DNA from: UBA9732 sp963599445
Lineage (GTDB): Bacteria > Spirochaetota > Spirochaetia > Sphaerochaetales > Sphaerochaetaceae
NCBI GenBank assembly: GCA_963599445.1
Contig: CAVBWZ010000011.1
Location: 33,495 to 97,494 of the forward strand
DNA length: 64,000 bases
Direction of reading: 5' to 3'
Shown here piece after piece: positions 50,067 to 59,400 of this stretch. The position numbers and the translations under genes are program-made. The notes under the pieces were generated by a model that saw nothing but the letters and a program-made list of their open reading frames with translations, was not told the origin of the DNA and made no database searches. Numbering within the stretch: position 1 is the first letter of the stretch; every line of letters starts with the position of its first letter.

Positions 50067-52601
50067 ATGGCTAAGACCAACAAGGCAAAAGAAAATACAA
50101 GGATATCCCACAGCAGCTCCGCCATAGAGCGGGACTTTGCAGAGCACCTCAAATACACGCAGGATGCAGATGTCTTCCATACCACCATGGAAGGAAGGTA
50201 CGAGGCGCTGGCCCTCACCATAAGGGACAGGATAATCCACCAGTGGGACATTTCAAGGAAGGAACAGGCAAAAGCCAAGGCCAAAAGGGTCTACTACCTT
50301 TCGTTGGAGTTCCTCATGGGCCGCGCCATGACCAACAACATAACGAACATGGGGCTTGAGAACGAAGTGACCAAAGCCCTCAAGGACCTTGGCTACACAT
50401 ACGAGGAGCTTGCGGATGTAGAACCGGATGCCGGTCTTGGGAACGGAGGCCTTGGAAGGCTTGCAGCGTGCTTTTTGGACTCCCTTGCAACCCTTGAGAT
50501 CCCCTCTTTTGGATATGGAATAAGGTACAACTACGGAATATTCCGCCAGCAGATACGAAACGGATACCAGATGGAGCAGCCCGACAACTGGCTGCGCTAC
50601 GGCAATCCATGGGAGGTCCCAAGGACGGACCTGTGCTACACGGTCAACTTTGGAGGCCGTGTGGACGTCATACGCGAAAACGGCAAGGACTACTACAAGT
50701 GGGTGGACACGGACAAAGTCCTTGGCATGGCGTACGACATGCCAATCATCGGTTTTGGAGGAAAGACGGTCAACACCCTAAGGCTGTGGAGTGCGAAGGC
50801 CGTGGAGGATTTCAGCTTTGAGCAGTTCAACGAAGGCGACTACACGGAGGCTGTGAGAAGCAAGATCCAGGCTGAGAACATAAGCCAGGTGCTCTACCCC
50901 AACGACACTCAGTACATGGGGAAGGTCCTGAGGCTCAAGCAGCAGTATTTCTTCGTGGCGTGCTCGCTTGCGGACATCGTAAGACGCTTCAAGAGGGAGA
51001 ACGAAGACTGGGAGAGGTTCCCGGACTACGCCGCGGTGCAGCTCAACGACACCCATCCTTCCATTGCCATTGCAGAGCTCATGAGGATCCTCGTAGACCA
51101 GGAGAACCTCGAATGGGACGAGGCGTGGGACATCACCAAGCGCAGCATGGGCTACACGAACCATACACTCATGCCTGAGGCGTTGGAGAAGTGGCCGGTT
51201 CCAATGATGGAGAGCCTGCTTCCGCGCCACATGCAGATAATCTTTGAAATCAACCGCCGTTTCCTGCAGTACGCAGGCACGTTCTTCCCAATGGACACGG
51301 ACATCCAAAGAAAAGCAATCGAAAAGGTGAGCCTCATAGAGGAGTCAAACCCAAAGAACGTGAGGATGGCGAACCTTGCAATCGTTGGCTCCCATGCGGT
51401 CAACGGAGTGGCACAGCTCCATACGCAGCTTCTCAAGAACAGCATGTTCCCAGAGTTCAACACGATCTATCCGGAGAAGTTCCAGAACAAGACAAACGGA
51501 ATAACACCCCGCCGCTGGCTTCTTTCTTCCAATCCAAGGCTTGCAGGCCTCATAACGGACGCCATAGGAACGGATTGGATAACGGATGCCGACAAGCTCA
51601 AAGGCCTCCTCCCATACGCCAACGACAGTGCCTTTGCAGAGAAGTTCGCAAAGATAAAGGAACAGAACAAGAAGTATGCAGCCAAGTTCCTTATGAAGGA
51701 CTGCGGCATAAAGGTGAACCCCAACACGGTCTTCGACGTCCAGGTCAAGAGGATCCACGAATACAAGAGACAGCTTCTCAATGCATTCAACATCGTCCTC
51801 CTCTACCAAAGGCTCAAGAACGACAAGGCCTTCGCCCAAAGCTTCGAACCCACCACGTTCCTCTTTGGAGGAAAGAGCGCTCCTGGCTACGTGAATGCAA
51901 AGCTTTCCATAAAGTTCATCAACAACCTGGCCTCCATGGTCAACATGGACAGGTCCACCAACAAGCTGCTACAGGTCCACTTCATGCCAAACTACAGGGT
52001 CACAATGGCCGAGAGCATAATCCCCGCCACCAACCTGAGCGAGCAGATATCCACCGCAGGCCTTGAGGCGTCCGGAACCGGAAACATGAAGTTCATGCTG
52101 AACGGAGCCCTCACAATAGGGACCCTCGATGGGGCCAACGTGGAGATAGCCCAGGAGGTTGGAGACGACAACATCTTCATCTTTGGCCACACGGAGGACC
52201 AGCTTGCAAGGATGAGGGCCACATACGACCCATACGACTTCATCCTCATGGACGACGAAATCAACAGCGCCGTCAACCTAATCCGCTCCAACTACTTCAA
52301 CGCATCTGAGCCCGATGTCTTTGAGCACCTGTTCCACGACATCTTCGACTGCAAGGACCGATACTTCATCTTCGCAGACCTCAGGATGTACGCCAACAGA
52401 CATCAGGAAGCCTTGGATCTGTACAGGGACGACTTCAAGTCCTTCAACAGGAAAGCCATCATAAACGTTGCATCCAGCGGCAAGTTCTCGTCTGACAGAA
52501 CCATCCGCGAATATGCCGAGCAGATATGGAACGCAGGAAGCTGCCCCGTCCCTCTCAATACAGACGTGGATACATCCCTTGAGGATGCCCGCAAGCACTG
52601 A
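50067..52601 (+). CDS. glgP: Glycogen/starch phosphorylase
   Basis: 844-aa cytosolic PLP enzyme releasing glucose 1-phosphate from alpha-1,4-glucan ends. Diagnostic sites are YLSLEFLMGRAMTNN near residue 76, DAGLGNGGLGRLAACFLDS, QLNDTHPSIAIAELMRIL, QVKRIHEYKRQLLN and EASGTGNMKFMLNGALTIGTLDGANVEI with the PLP lysine. Length is normal. Ribosome site AAAGGCGG is moderate. It has its own promoter and lies alone on the plus strand with the MocA-like gene 20 nt downstream. Its product feeds phosphoglucomutase and then the pgi step encoded at 7.3 kb. Confidence 0.98.
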   Translation: MAKTNKAKENTRISHSSSAIERDFAEHLKYTQDADVFHTTMEGRYEALALTIRDRIIHQWDISRKEQAKAKAKRVYYLSLEFLMGRAMTNNITNMGLENEVTKALKDLGYTYEELADVEPDAGLGNGGLGRLAACFLDSLATLEIPSFGYGIRYNYGIFRQQIRNGYQMEQPDNWLRYGNPWEVPRTDLCYTVNFGGRVDVIRENGKDYYKWVDTDKVLGMAYDMPIIGFGGKTVNTLRLWSAKAVEDFSFEQFNEGDYTEAVRSKIQAENISQVLYPNDTQYMGKVLRLKQQYFFVACSLADIVRRFKRENEDWERFPDYAAVQLNDTHPSIAIAELMRILVDQENLEWDEAWDITKRSMGYTNHTLMPEALEKWPVPMMESLLPRHMQIIFEINRRFLQYAGTFFPMDTDIQRKAIEKVSLIEESNPKNVRMANLAIVGSHAVNGVAQLHTQLLKNSMFPEFNTIYPEKFQNKTNGITPRRWLLSSNPRLAGLITDAIGTDWITDADKLKGLLPYANDSAFAEKFAKIKEQNKKYAAKFLMKDCGIKVNPNTVFDVQVKRIHEYKRQLLNAFNIVLLYQRLKNDKAFAQSFEPTTFLFGGKSAPGYVNAKLSIKFINNLASMVNMDRSTNKLLQVHFMPNYRVTMAESIIPATNLSEQISTAGLEASGTGNMKFMLNGALTIGTLDGANVEIAQEVGDDNIFIFGHTEDQLARMRATYDPYDFILMDDEINSAVNLIRSNYFNASEPDVFEHLFHDIFDCKDRYFIFADLRMYANRHQEALDLYRDDFKSFNRKAIINVASSGKFSSDRTIREYAEQIWNAGSCPVPLNTDVDTSLEDARKH

Positions 52602-52621
52602 TGCTTGGAGACCTTTGAACC

Positions 52622-53266
52622 ATGACCGTAGTTATGCTTGCAGCAGGGACATCCTCCCGCATGGGGGAACGCAACAAGATGCTTCTCCCCTACAAAGGAA
52701 GGCCAATGGTGGCCCATTGCTGCATGCAGGCGTTGTTTTTCTTGGAAACATGCGGGTCTCAGAACACCCTTTTGGTTGCAACCGGCTATATGAAGGACGA
52801 AGTCGAAAGAGCTTTGCAGCCCTGCATGGAGTATGCAAAAAGCTCCAAGGCTGGTGTCAGGATGACCCTCGTGCATAACGCAGACTTCTTGGAAGGCCAG
52901 TATTCATCTACGGTATGCGCCGTCAAGGACGTTCCTGATGGAGATGCGTTCTTCATATCCCTTGCGGATATGCCGTTTGTATGTGCACACAACTACGAGG
53001 CGTTGGTTCCCCTTTTGAAGGACCATGACGCAGTAAGGCCATTCATGACAACTGGAGTGGACAGCGGAGCGGACAACGGACAAAGGGTCCCTGGACACCC
53101 CGTACTGCTATCTCATAGAATGAAAAAGGCGATTGAAGAGAACCCAAACATAGGCTCTGTCAATCGCCTTCTAAAGAACTACGACGTCCATGAAGCGCTT
53201 TTCAAAGACACTTCATGGACATTCGATGTAGACAACCCCCAGACTTACGAAACCCTCTCGATGTGA
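52622..53266 (+). CDS. MocA/MobA-like nucleotidyltransferase
   Basis: 214-aa NTP-transferase fold. The nucleotide loop LAAGTSSRMGERNKMLLPYKGRP (near residue 6), SLADMPFV (metal-binding Asp) and GHPVLLS fit the molybdenum-cofactor cytidylyl/guanylyltransferase superfamily. No molybdenum genes lie nearby, so the substrate could be another sugar or cofactor nucleotide. It follows glgP by 20 nt and may be co-transcribed. Its 3' end overlaps that of clpB on the other strand by 22 nt. Confidence 0.75.
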   Translation: MTVVMLAAGTSSRMGERNKMLLPYKGRPMVAHCCMQALFFLETCGSQNTLLVATGYMKDEVERALQPCMEYAKSSKAGVRMTLVHNADFLEGQYSSTVCAVKDVPDGDAFFISLADMPFVCAHNYEALVPLLKDHDAVRPFMTTGVDSGADNGQRVPGHPVLLSHRMKKAIEENPNIGSVNRLLKNYDVHEALFKDTSWTFDVDNPQTYETLSM

Positions 53267-55824
53267 AGATCTCCGTTTGGAGCGGTAAGCTCTATGGAGT
53301 CTCCGTCAGAGAACCTCCCGTGCAGCATATCCACAGCAAGAGGATTCTCGACCAAGGTCTGTATGGCCCTCTTGATAGGACGAGCACCATAGTCGGGGTC
53401 GAATCCAGCGTTGGACACAAGGTCAACGACCGAATCGTCCCACTTGAGATGCAGGTTCCTGTTCTCAAGACGATTAGCAAGCCTCTTGAGCTGCAAGGAA
53501 ACGATGCCCTTGATCTGCTCCTTGCCAAGCTGGTTGAATACGATTATCTCATCTATCCTGTTGATGAACTCAGGCTTGAACGACTGACGGATCACCTCAA
53601 GGACAGCCTCACGTCCAGCCTCCACTGTTGGAGCTTCCATGAGCTGCTTGCTTCCAAGGTTGCTGGTCATGATTATGATGGTGTTCGTGAAGTCCACCAG
53701 CCTACCCTGTCCATCAGTCAAACGACCATCGTCCAGGATCTGAAGCAGGATGTTGAAGACATCGGGATGGGCCTTCTCTATCTCATCGAAGAGGACCACG
53801 GAGTATGGCCTTCTTCTCACGACCTCAGTCAACTGGCCGCCTTCGTCGTATCCAACGTATCCTGGAGGAGCTCCAATGAGTCTGGAAACACTGAACTTCT
53901 CCATGTACTCGGACATATCGATCCTTGTCAGAGCCTTCTCGTCGTCGAACAGGAAGGAGGCGAGCACCTTTGCAAGCTCAGTCTTACCAACACCGGTTGG
54001 ACCTGCGAACAGGAACGAACCCAAAGGCCTATGCTCATCGCCAATGCCTGTCTTGTTCCTTCTTATGGCGTTGGACACGGCGCTTATGGCCTCGTCCTGA
54101 CCTATGACCTTCTCGGAAAGGATCTTCTCAAGGTTGAGGTATTTCTGCATCTCGGAGCCCTGCATCTTTGCAACAGGTACACCTGTCCAGGAGGAGACGA
54201 TCCTTGCTATGTCGTCTTCATCGACCTCTTCCTTCAAAAGCTTGTGGTCGCCCTGGATTTCGCTTAGATGCTTCTCCATATCGGCGATCTCATGCTGCAA
54301 GGATGGAATCCTTCCATGCTTTATCTCCGCGGCCTTGGAAAGGTCTCCGTTCCTTTCTGCTATGGCCTCTTCGTTCTTGAGGCTCTCCACCTGGGACTTC
54401 TTGTCACGGATGCCCTCAATGGCGTTTCTCTCGTTCTCCCATCTGAGATGCATTGCATCGCGGGTGGTCTTGAGGTCCGCAAGCTCTGCGTTTATCTTCT
54501 CAAGCCTTGCCTTGGAGGAGTCATCGTCCTCCTTGGAAAGCGCCTGCTGCTCGATCTTGAGCTGGAGTATCTTACGTTCTATCTTGTCCAACTCCGTAGG
54601 CTGGCTCTCTATCTCCATCTTGAGCTGGCTTGCAGCCTCGTCTATGAGGTCTATCGCCTTGTCAGGAAGGAAACGGTTGGTTATGTACCTGTTGGAAAGC
54701 ACTGCAGCAGCGACCAAGGCATCGTCCTTGATCCTCACTCCATGGTGTATCTCATACCTGTCCTTGAGGCCTCTCAGTATAGCAATCGTGTCCTCTACTG
54801 ATGGCTCATTGGCATATACAGGCTGGAACCTTCTTTCAAGGGCCTTGTCCTTCTCGATGTACTTCCTGTACTCGTCAAGGGTAGTAGCGCCAATTGCATG
54901 GAGTTCACCTCTTGCAAGGGCCGGCTTTATGAGGTTGGAGGCATCCGTAGAACCCTCTGCAGCACCAGCTCCAACTATGGTATGAAGCTCATCTATGAAG
55001 AGTATTATCTTGCCTTCGCTACGAGTTATCTCGTTTACGACGGCCTTGAGCCTCTCTTCGAACTCACCTCTGAACTTTGCACCGGCCACCAAGGCTCCTA
55101 CATCCAAGGAAAGAAGTCTCTTGTCCTTGAGCGAATCTGGAACGTCTCCGCTTACGATCCTCTGGGCAAGCCCTTCGACTATTGCGGTCTTACCAACACC
55201 AGGCTCACCAATGAGAACAGGGTTGTTCTTCGTCTTTCTGGAAAGCACCTGCATGACACGACGGATCTCCTCGTCCCTACCAATGACAGGATCCATCTTG
55301 CCCTGACGGGCCAAAGCGGTCATGTCCTTGCAGTACTTCTCAAGGGACTGGTATTTGCTCTCTGCATCCTCGTCCGTGACACGCTGGTTTCCCCTAATGC
55401 TCTGGAGAGCCTCCATGAGGGAGTCCCTAGTCACGCCATAGCGTTTGAGAAGCGAGCCGACAGCCCCTTCGTCGTCAAGCATTGCAAGGATCACATGCTC
55501 TGTGCTTACATACTCGTCCTTGAACTTGTCGGCTTCGCTTTGGGCGTTGTTGAGAACCTGAAGAAGTCTGTTGGACACAGTCTGGTTCACGGCTCCGCCG
55601 TAGGCCTTTGGAAGCCTATCGACAAGGTTGTGGGCATCTGAAAGCAGGCTCTGGAAGTTGATTCCAACCTTTGAGAACAAGGGCTCTGCAATGCCATCCT
55701 TCTGCTGGAGCATGGAAAGGAACATATGCTCGTTTCCAATCTCCGAGTTGTTGTATCTGTTTGCAAGGTTTTCAGCCCCCTGCAGGGCTTCCTTCATCTT
55801 TATAGTGAATTTGTCAAAGTTCAT
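53245..55824 (-). CDS. clpB: ClpB disaggregase (Hsp100)
   Basis: 859-aa hexameric AAA+ chaperone that rescues aggregated proteins with DnaK. N domain about 1-145; AAA1 with GEPGVGKTA near 206 and LFIDELHTIVGAG; the M coiled coil about 400-525 identifying ClpB rather than ClpA/C; AAA2 with GPTGVGKTE near 605 and FDEIEKAHPDVFN. Complete. The ribosome site is weak (AGAGG 13 nt upstream). No CIRCE or heat-shock sigma site is recognised in the 55825-56146 gap. Tail-to-tail overlap with the MocA-like gene may allow antisense effects. Confidence 0.97.
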   Translation of the reverse strand: MNFDKFTIKMKEALQGAENLANRYNNSEIGNEHMFLSMLQQKDGIAEPLFSKVGINFQSLLSDAHNLVDRLPKAYGGAVNQTVSNRLLQVLNNAQSEADKFKDEYVSTEHVILAMLDDEGAVGSLLKRYGVTRDSLMEALQSIRGNQRVTDEDAESKYQSLEKYCKDMTALARQGKMDPVIGRDEEIRRVMQVLSRKTKNNPVLIGEPGVGKTAIVEGLAQRIVSGDVPDSLKDKRLLSLDVGALVAGAKFRGEFEERLKAVVNEITRSEGKIILFIDELHTIVGAGAAEGSTDASNLIKPALARGELHAIGATTLDEYRKYIEKDKALERRFQPVYANEPSVEDTIAILRGLKDRYEIHHGVRIKDDALVAAAVLSNRYITNRFLPDKAIDLIDEAASQLKMEIESQPTELDKIERKILQLKIEQQALSKEDDDSSKARLEKINAELADLKTTRDAMHLRWENERNAIEGIRDKKSQVESLKNEEAIAERNGDLSKAAEIKHGRIPSLQHEIADMEKHLSEIQGDHKLLKEEVDEDDIARIVSSWTGVPVAKMQGSEMQKYLNLEKILSEKVIGQDEAISAVSNAIRRNKTGIGDEHRPLGSFLFAGPTGVGKTELAKVLASFLFDDEKALTRIDMSEYMEKFSVSRLIGAPPGYVGYDEGGQLTEVVRRRPYSVVLFDEIEKAHPDVFNILLQILDDGRLTDGQGRLVDFTNTIIIMTSNLGSKQLMEAPTVEAGREAVLEVIRQSFKPEFINRIDEIIVFNQLGKEQIKGIVSLQLKRLANRLENRNLHLKWDDSVVDLVSNAGFDPDYGARPIKRAIQTLVENPLAVDMLHGRFSDGDSIELTAPNGDLHIERVS

Positions 55825-56109
55825 ATTCTATTCAAAACCTCTGAATCGGACCTTCTGGAATGAAGGCCACCTTCATCAGGCGATCCCCTTCGCCTTTCAT
55901 CGGAGGAACTTTCAAAACTATGCTTTGTGTGGATTGGACATGGATTGCCGAGATGGAAGCCGTCTGAAGCAGCTGAGACAATACTTTGTGTATTGTGAAG
56001 TTGCTGAAGGCGGGGTTCCAGCCGTGCAGGGCATGGCCAGGACGCATGAAGGAGTTTTGAAAGTTCCTCATCGGCACTAAAATACGAAAATAGTCCCAAA
56101 ACGGCAACT
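55825..56109. other. clpB-tetR divergent intergenic region
   Basis: Apart from the tetR promoter at its right edge, this stretch has no assigned gene. A minus-strand clpB promoter must be here, but no convincing -35/-10 pair was found. Confidence 0.4.
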
Positions 56110-56139
56110 TTGACTGCACACCCTCTTTTACGCTATATT
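56110..56139 (+). promoter_or_regulatory. Promoter of tetR with a start codon 7 nt beyond the -10
   Basis: TTGACT (56110-56115), an 18-nt spacer and TATATT (56134-56139). The ATG at 56147 begins 8 nt after the end of the -10 box, so the transcript would start at or just before the ATG (leaderless). Confidence 0.7.
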
Positions 56140-56146
56140 AACACCG

Positions 56147-56737
56147 ATGCCAAAGCATATAGACCACGAACAGAGAAAGAAAGAAATACTCTATGCAGCG
56201 CTTGACGTCTTCGCACGCGAAGGCTACAAGGACACGAGCCTTGGTCTCATTGCATCCTCATGCGGCCTTTCGCGGACAACGGTCTACCAATACTTCAAGG
56301 ACAAGTCGGAGATATTCTACTTTGCAGTGAAGAACGCAACGGACACAATGTTTGCAAAGTACTCAAACCAGGAATGGAATAGAATAGAGGACCCGGTGGA
56401 CAGACTCCTTCTTCTCATGAACGATATCCTGGATACTGCAGATGAGCATGAAAAGGAGATATCCAACCTCGTTCTGGTACTCAAAGACCTTGAAGGAGAC
56501 CTCAACGAAACCATAAAGCGCCGCACGGCAAAGCTCACACTCTTCCTCTCAAGGCTCATAAGGGAAAGCCTTAAACGCAATCCAAGCGAAAAGGCAAAGA
56601 CCATGAAGCCCCAGAAGGAAGCCCAAAAGCTCATAGTCCTAGTGGAAAGCTACTGCTTCCACTCAACCTACATCCCCCAGGACAAGGAAACTATCCGCGA
56701 ACTTGTCACGGACCTTGTGGAAAGCTACAGATCCTAG
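56147..56737 (+). CDS. TetR/AcrR family transcriptional regulator
   Basis: 196 aa. N-terminal helix-turn-helix with KKEILYAALDVFAREGYKDTSLGLIASSCGLSRTTVYQYFKDKSEIFYFAVK (about 11-60, spelled here in family form), followed by a helical ligand-binding domain of about 135 residues. No Shine-Dalgarno is present. The promoter -10 is 7 nt from the ATG, so it is probably translated from a leaderless mRNA. It is convergent with the ABC exporter gene (13 nt apart) and divergent from clpB. TetR regulators often control neighbouring exporters, so the adjacent MATE/ABC operon is a plausible target, though no operator was identified. Confidence 0.9.
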   Translation: MPKHIDHEQRKKEILYAALDVFAREGYKDTSLGLIASSCGLSRTTVYQYFKDKSEIFYFAVKNATDTMFAKYSNQEWNRIEDPVDRLLLLMNDILDTADEHEKEISNLVLVLKDLEGDLNETIKRRTAKLTLFLSRLIRESLKRNPSEKAKTMKPQKEAQKLIVLVESYCFHSTYIPQDKETIRELVTDLVESYRS

Positions 56738-56750
56738 GCGGCAAGTAGAC

Positions 56751-58361
56751 TCACAGCCTTTCCGTTCTATTGAAGTCTATACCTGACACATCCTCATGCG
56801 AAACCACGACGACAATCTTGTCCTTTCGTTCTATGATGCCATTGATGAAACCATCAAGCCTTGCTTTCGTTCCAACATCAAGGCCGGCATGAAGCTCGTC
56901 GATCAAGATGACGGAAGAAACATTGCACAATGCCATAAGCTTTGCAAACAGCAGCTTCTTGCGCTGCCCTCCCGACAACGACTCACCATTCTCACAAATT
57001 TGAGTGTTGAAATCCTCTACGCCAGCCCTTTCAAGAACGTCACAGGCTTGGTTCTCCCCAAAAGACGTTCCCAGTACAGGTTCAATAACCCTTAGAAGGT
57101 ACTCCACAGGAGTTTCGTTCAGAATGGCCTCATCCTGACCAACATAAAGTATGTTTCTATGAAGGGACTCCATCGAAACCCTGCGGATATCGTTGCCATC
57201 AAGCTTCAACGAACCGCCCTTCACATCATACAGTCCTCTAAGAAGCTTCAAGACCGTGGATTTACCCACGCCATTCCCACCTCCAAGAAGCACGGCATCG
57301 CCTTTGGAAAGGCAAAGGTTAAACCCTTCCAAGACAGGAGTACCTCCATAGGAGAACGAAACATCCTCAAAGCACACGGAAGAGACACCTTCAAGTTCGA
57401 CATTCCTTTGAGGCATCTCCATACCCAAGATTTCATCTATGTTTCTGAAACAGACCTCACTTCTTATTATCTGCTGCAAAAGCCCTTCTATATTCTCACC
57501 CTGCTTCATGGTCAAAGAGAAAATGAACACATAGAAGACATAGTTTGGAATACTCCTACCTGCAATTGGAATGGAGACCAGAACAGACAGCAGTATCTCC
57601 ATTACGAGATTGAAGTTGTTCGTAAGACCATAGAAAAGGTATATCCTTTTGTCCTCTTGCCTTGAGACGGCTATGAAATCATCGACAGTGGAACTGAACC
57701 GGTAGTCGTAATAGCTATTTTCTCCATTGACCTTGGCGGAAAGGATTGTCTGGGAGAACTGGTCGGTCAAACCATGAAGGCCCTTGAGCTTGGCATTGGT
57801 GGCGGAACTTGCCTTGTAGATTGCCTTCCTTGAGACCATGGATATGACGATTCCAAGGGAAACGGAAGCAACGAGGAACAAGGAGATATAGACGCTTCCC
57901 TGCAGAGAAAGAAGCAGCGTCCCGATTATTATGAACACGCTTCCAATCAACATTGGAAAATGGTGTCCAATGACCCTGAACACATCCAAGACATCGTTGT
58001 ACAGGATGTGGCATATCCTATTGCTACCCTTTGCATCAACAAAGGACATATCCGCTGCAAACAGCTTTTCCCTAAGGCTCCTCCCCAAGTCCTTTATGAA
58101 AAGCCCTCCAAAGGAATCCAAGGACACATACAAAGCAATCGTCACAGCAATGGACAATACAATGCAAAGGACAATCAGCAACCCCATTCCCAACAGCTCA
58201 TCCAAAGGCTGGCCGGAACCAACCCCTTGGATAAGATTTCGAAGAATCACGGGAATCAGAACGTTGAGCAATGCACAAAGAACAGACAGGGAGGTTGAAA
58301 CGAAGAACCTCCCTTTGAATGAACCTACGGCTTTTTTGAAGTATCGCCGTTGGATCTTCAT
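56751..58361 (-). CDS. ABC exporter half-transporter (fused TMD-NBD)
   Basis: 536 aa. Type I ABC exporter: five or six transmembrane helices (about 1-290), then a nucleotide-binding domain with Walker A GGGNGVGKST near 365, Q-loop YVGQDEA, signature LSGGQRKKL, Walker B SVILIDELH (catalytic Glu present) and switch His in VVSHED. As a half-transporter it should homodimerise. Its ATG overlaps the argF stop by 4 nt (ATGA), so it is the last gene of the MATE-rmuC-argF-ABC operon. Substrate is unknown. The tail after Walker B is short but complete. Confidence 0.88.
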   Translation of the reverse strand: MKIQRRYFKKAVGSFKGRFFVSTSLSVLCALLNVLIPVILRNLIQGVGSGQPLDELLGMGLLIVLCIVLSIAVTIALYVSLDSFGGLFIKDLGRSLREKLFAADMSFVDAKGSNRICHILYNDVLDVFRVIGHHFPMLIGSVFIIIGTLLLSLQGSVYISLFLVASVSLGIVISMVSRKAIYKASSATNAKLKGLHGLTDQFSQTILSAKVNGENSYYDYRFSSTVDDFIAVSRQEDKRIYLFYGLTNNFNLVMEILLSVLVSIPIAGRSIPNYVFYVFIFSLTMKQGENIEGLLQQIIRSEVCFRNIDEILGMEMPQRNVELEGVSSVCFEDVSFSYGGTPVLEGFNLCLSKGDAVLLGGGNGVGKSTVLKLLRGLYDVKGGSLKLDGNDIRRVSMESLHRNILYVGQDEAILNETPVEYLLRVIEPVLGTSFGENQACDVLERAGVEDFNTQICENGESLSGGQRKKLLFAKLMALCNVSSVILIDELHAGLDVGTKARLDGFINGIIERKDKIVVVVSHEDVSGIDFNRTERL

Positions 58362-59398
58362 CTCTTGTCAGTAAGATGGGACACCAGCACGGCCTTTATG
58401 GTGTGCATCCTGTTCTCAGCCTCGTCGAACACGACGGACCTTGGGCAACGGAACACCTCGTCAGTGACTTCCATCTCACCGGACTTGAGGTCGTATTTCT
58501 CGCCGTATTTGGCGGCGACATCACGGGAGACGACGGTCTCAAGATCATGGAACGATGGCAGGCAATGCTCGAACAGCGTCGTTTTCTTACCCGTTGCGTT
58601 CATTAGATCCATCGTTACCTGATAATCCCTAAGAAGGGCTATGCGCTCCTCCATCTTGTCCTCTTCACCCATGGAGACCCAGACATCGGTATAGATTACA
58701 TCTGCACCCTCCACCGCTTCGTATGGGTCTGTCGTGACCATGAGGTCGCTTCCGCTTTCAGTGGCATACGAATCCACCAAGGACATGAACTCCTCGGAAG
58801 GGAAGAGCTCACGAGGCGTTCCAATCGCAAAGTCCATTCCAACTTTGGAGGCCCCAATCATAAGCGCCATGGCGACATTGTTCCTGCCATCGCCAATATA
58901 GGCCATCTTCATCTCATCAAGAGGCTTGTTCAAATGCTCGCGTGCTGTGAGGAAATCGGCCAGGACCTGGGTTGGATGGTCGTCATCGGTAAGTCCGTTG
59001 AACACTGGAACACCTGAGTAGTCCCTAAGGTCCTCGCATACCTTCATGTCAAAGCCACGGTACTCAATTCCATCGTACATGCGGCCAAGGACCCTTGCGG
59101 TGTCCTCTATGGATTCCTTCTTACCCATTTGGGAATTGGTGAGGAACGTTGCATGAGCGCCTTCGTCGAATGCTGCGACCTCAAACGAACAACGCGTCCT
59201 AGTGGAGGTCTTGTCGAATATGAGGACTATGTTCTTGCCCTCAAGAAGGTGTCCTACCTCCCCTCTTTTCTTCTTTGCCTTGAGCTGAGCTGCAAGGTCT
59301 ATCATGTAAAGGATCTCCTCCTTGGAGTAGTCCTTGAGTGTAAGAAAGCTTCTTCCCTTGAGATCAATACCTTTGAAATCACCATCTTTGAGATTCAT
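58358..59398 (-). CDS. argF: Ornithine carbamoyltransferase
   Basis: 346 aa. Makes citrulline from ornithine and carbamoyl phosphate; the same fold also serves the catabolic arginine deiminase route. Motifs: STRTR (phosphate binding) near residue 60, DDHPTQVLADFLT (HPTQ), and FEHCLPSF (HCLP) near the end. The ATG at 59398 follows AGGAGGT, whereas the GTG two codons earlier is part of the rmuC overlap zone. It is 2 nt after the rmuC stop and 4-nt overlapped with the ABC gene. No other arg biosynthetic gene is nearby; argR is at 9 kb. Confidence 0.96.
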   Translation of the reverse strand: MNLKDGDFKGIDLKGRSFLTLKDYSKEEILYMIDLAAQLKAKKKRGEVGHLLEGKNIVLIFDKTSTRTRCSFEVAAFDEGAHATFLTNSQMGKKESIEDTARVLGRMYDGIEYRGFDMKVCEDLRDYSGVPVFNGLTDDDHPTQVLADFLTAREHLNKPLDEMKMAYIGDGRNNVAMALMIGASKVGMDFAIGTPRELFPSEEFMSLVDSYATESGSDLMVTTDPYEAVEGADVIYTDVWVSMGEEDKMEERIALLRDYQVTMDLMNATGKKTTLFEHCLPSFHDLETVVSRDVAAKYGEKYDLKSGEMEVTDEVFRCPRSVVFDEAENRMHTIKAVLVSHLTDKR

Positions 59399-59400
59399 AT

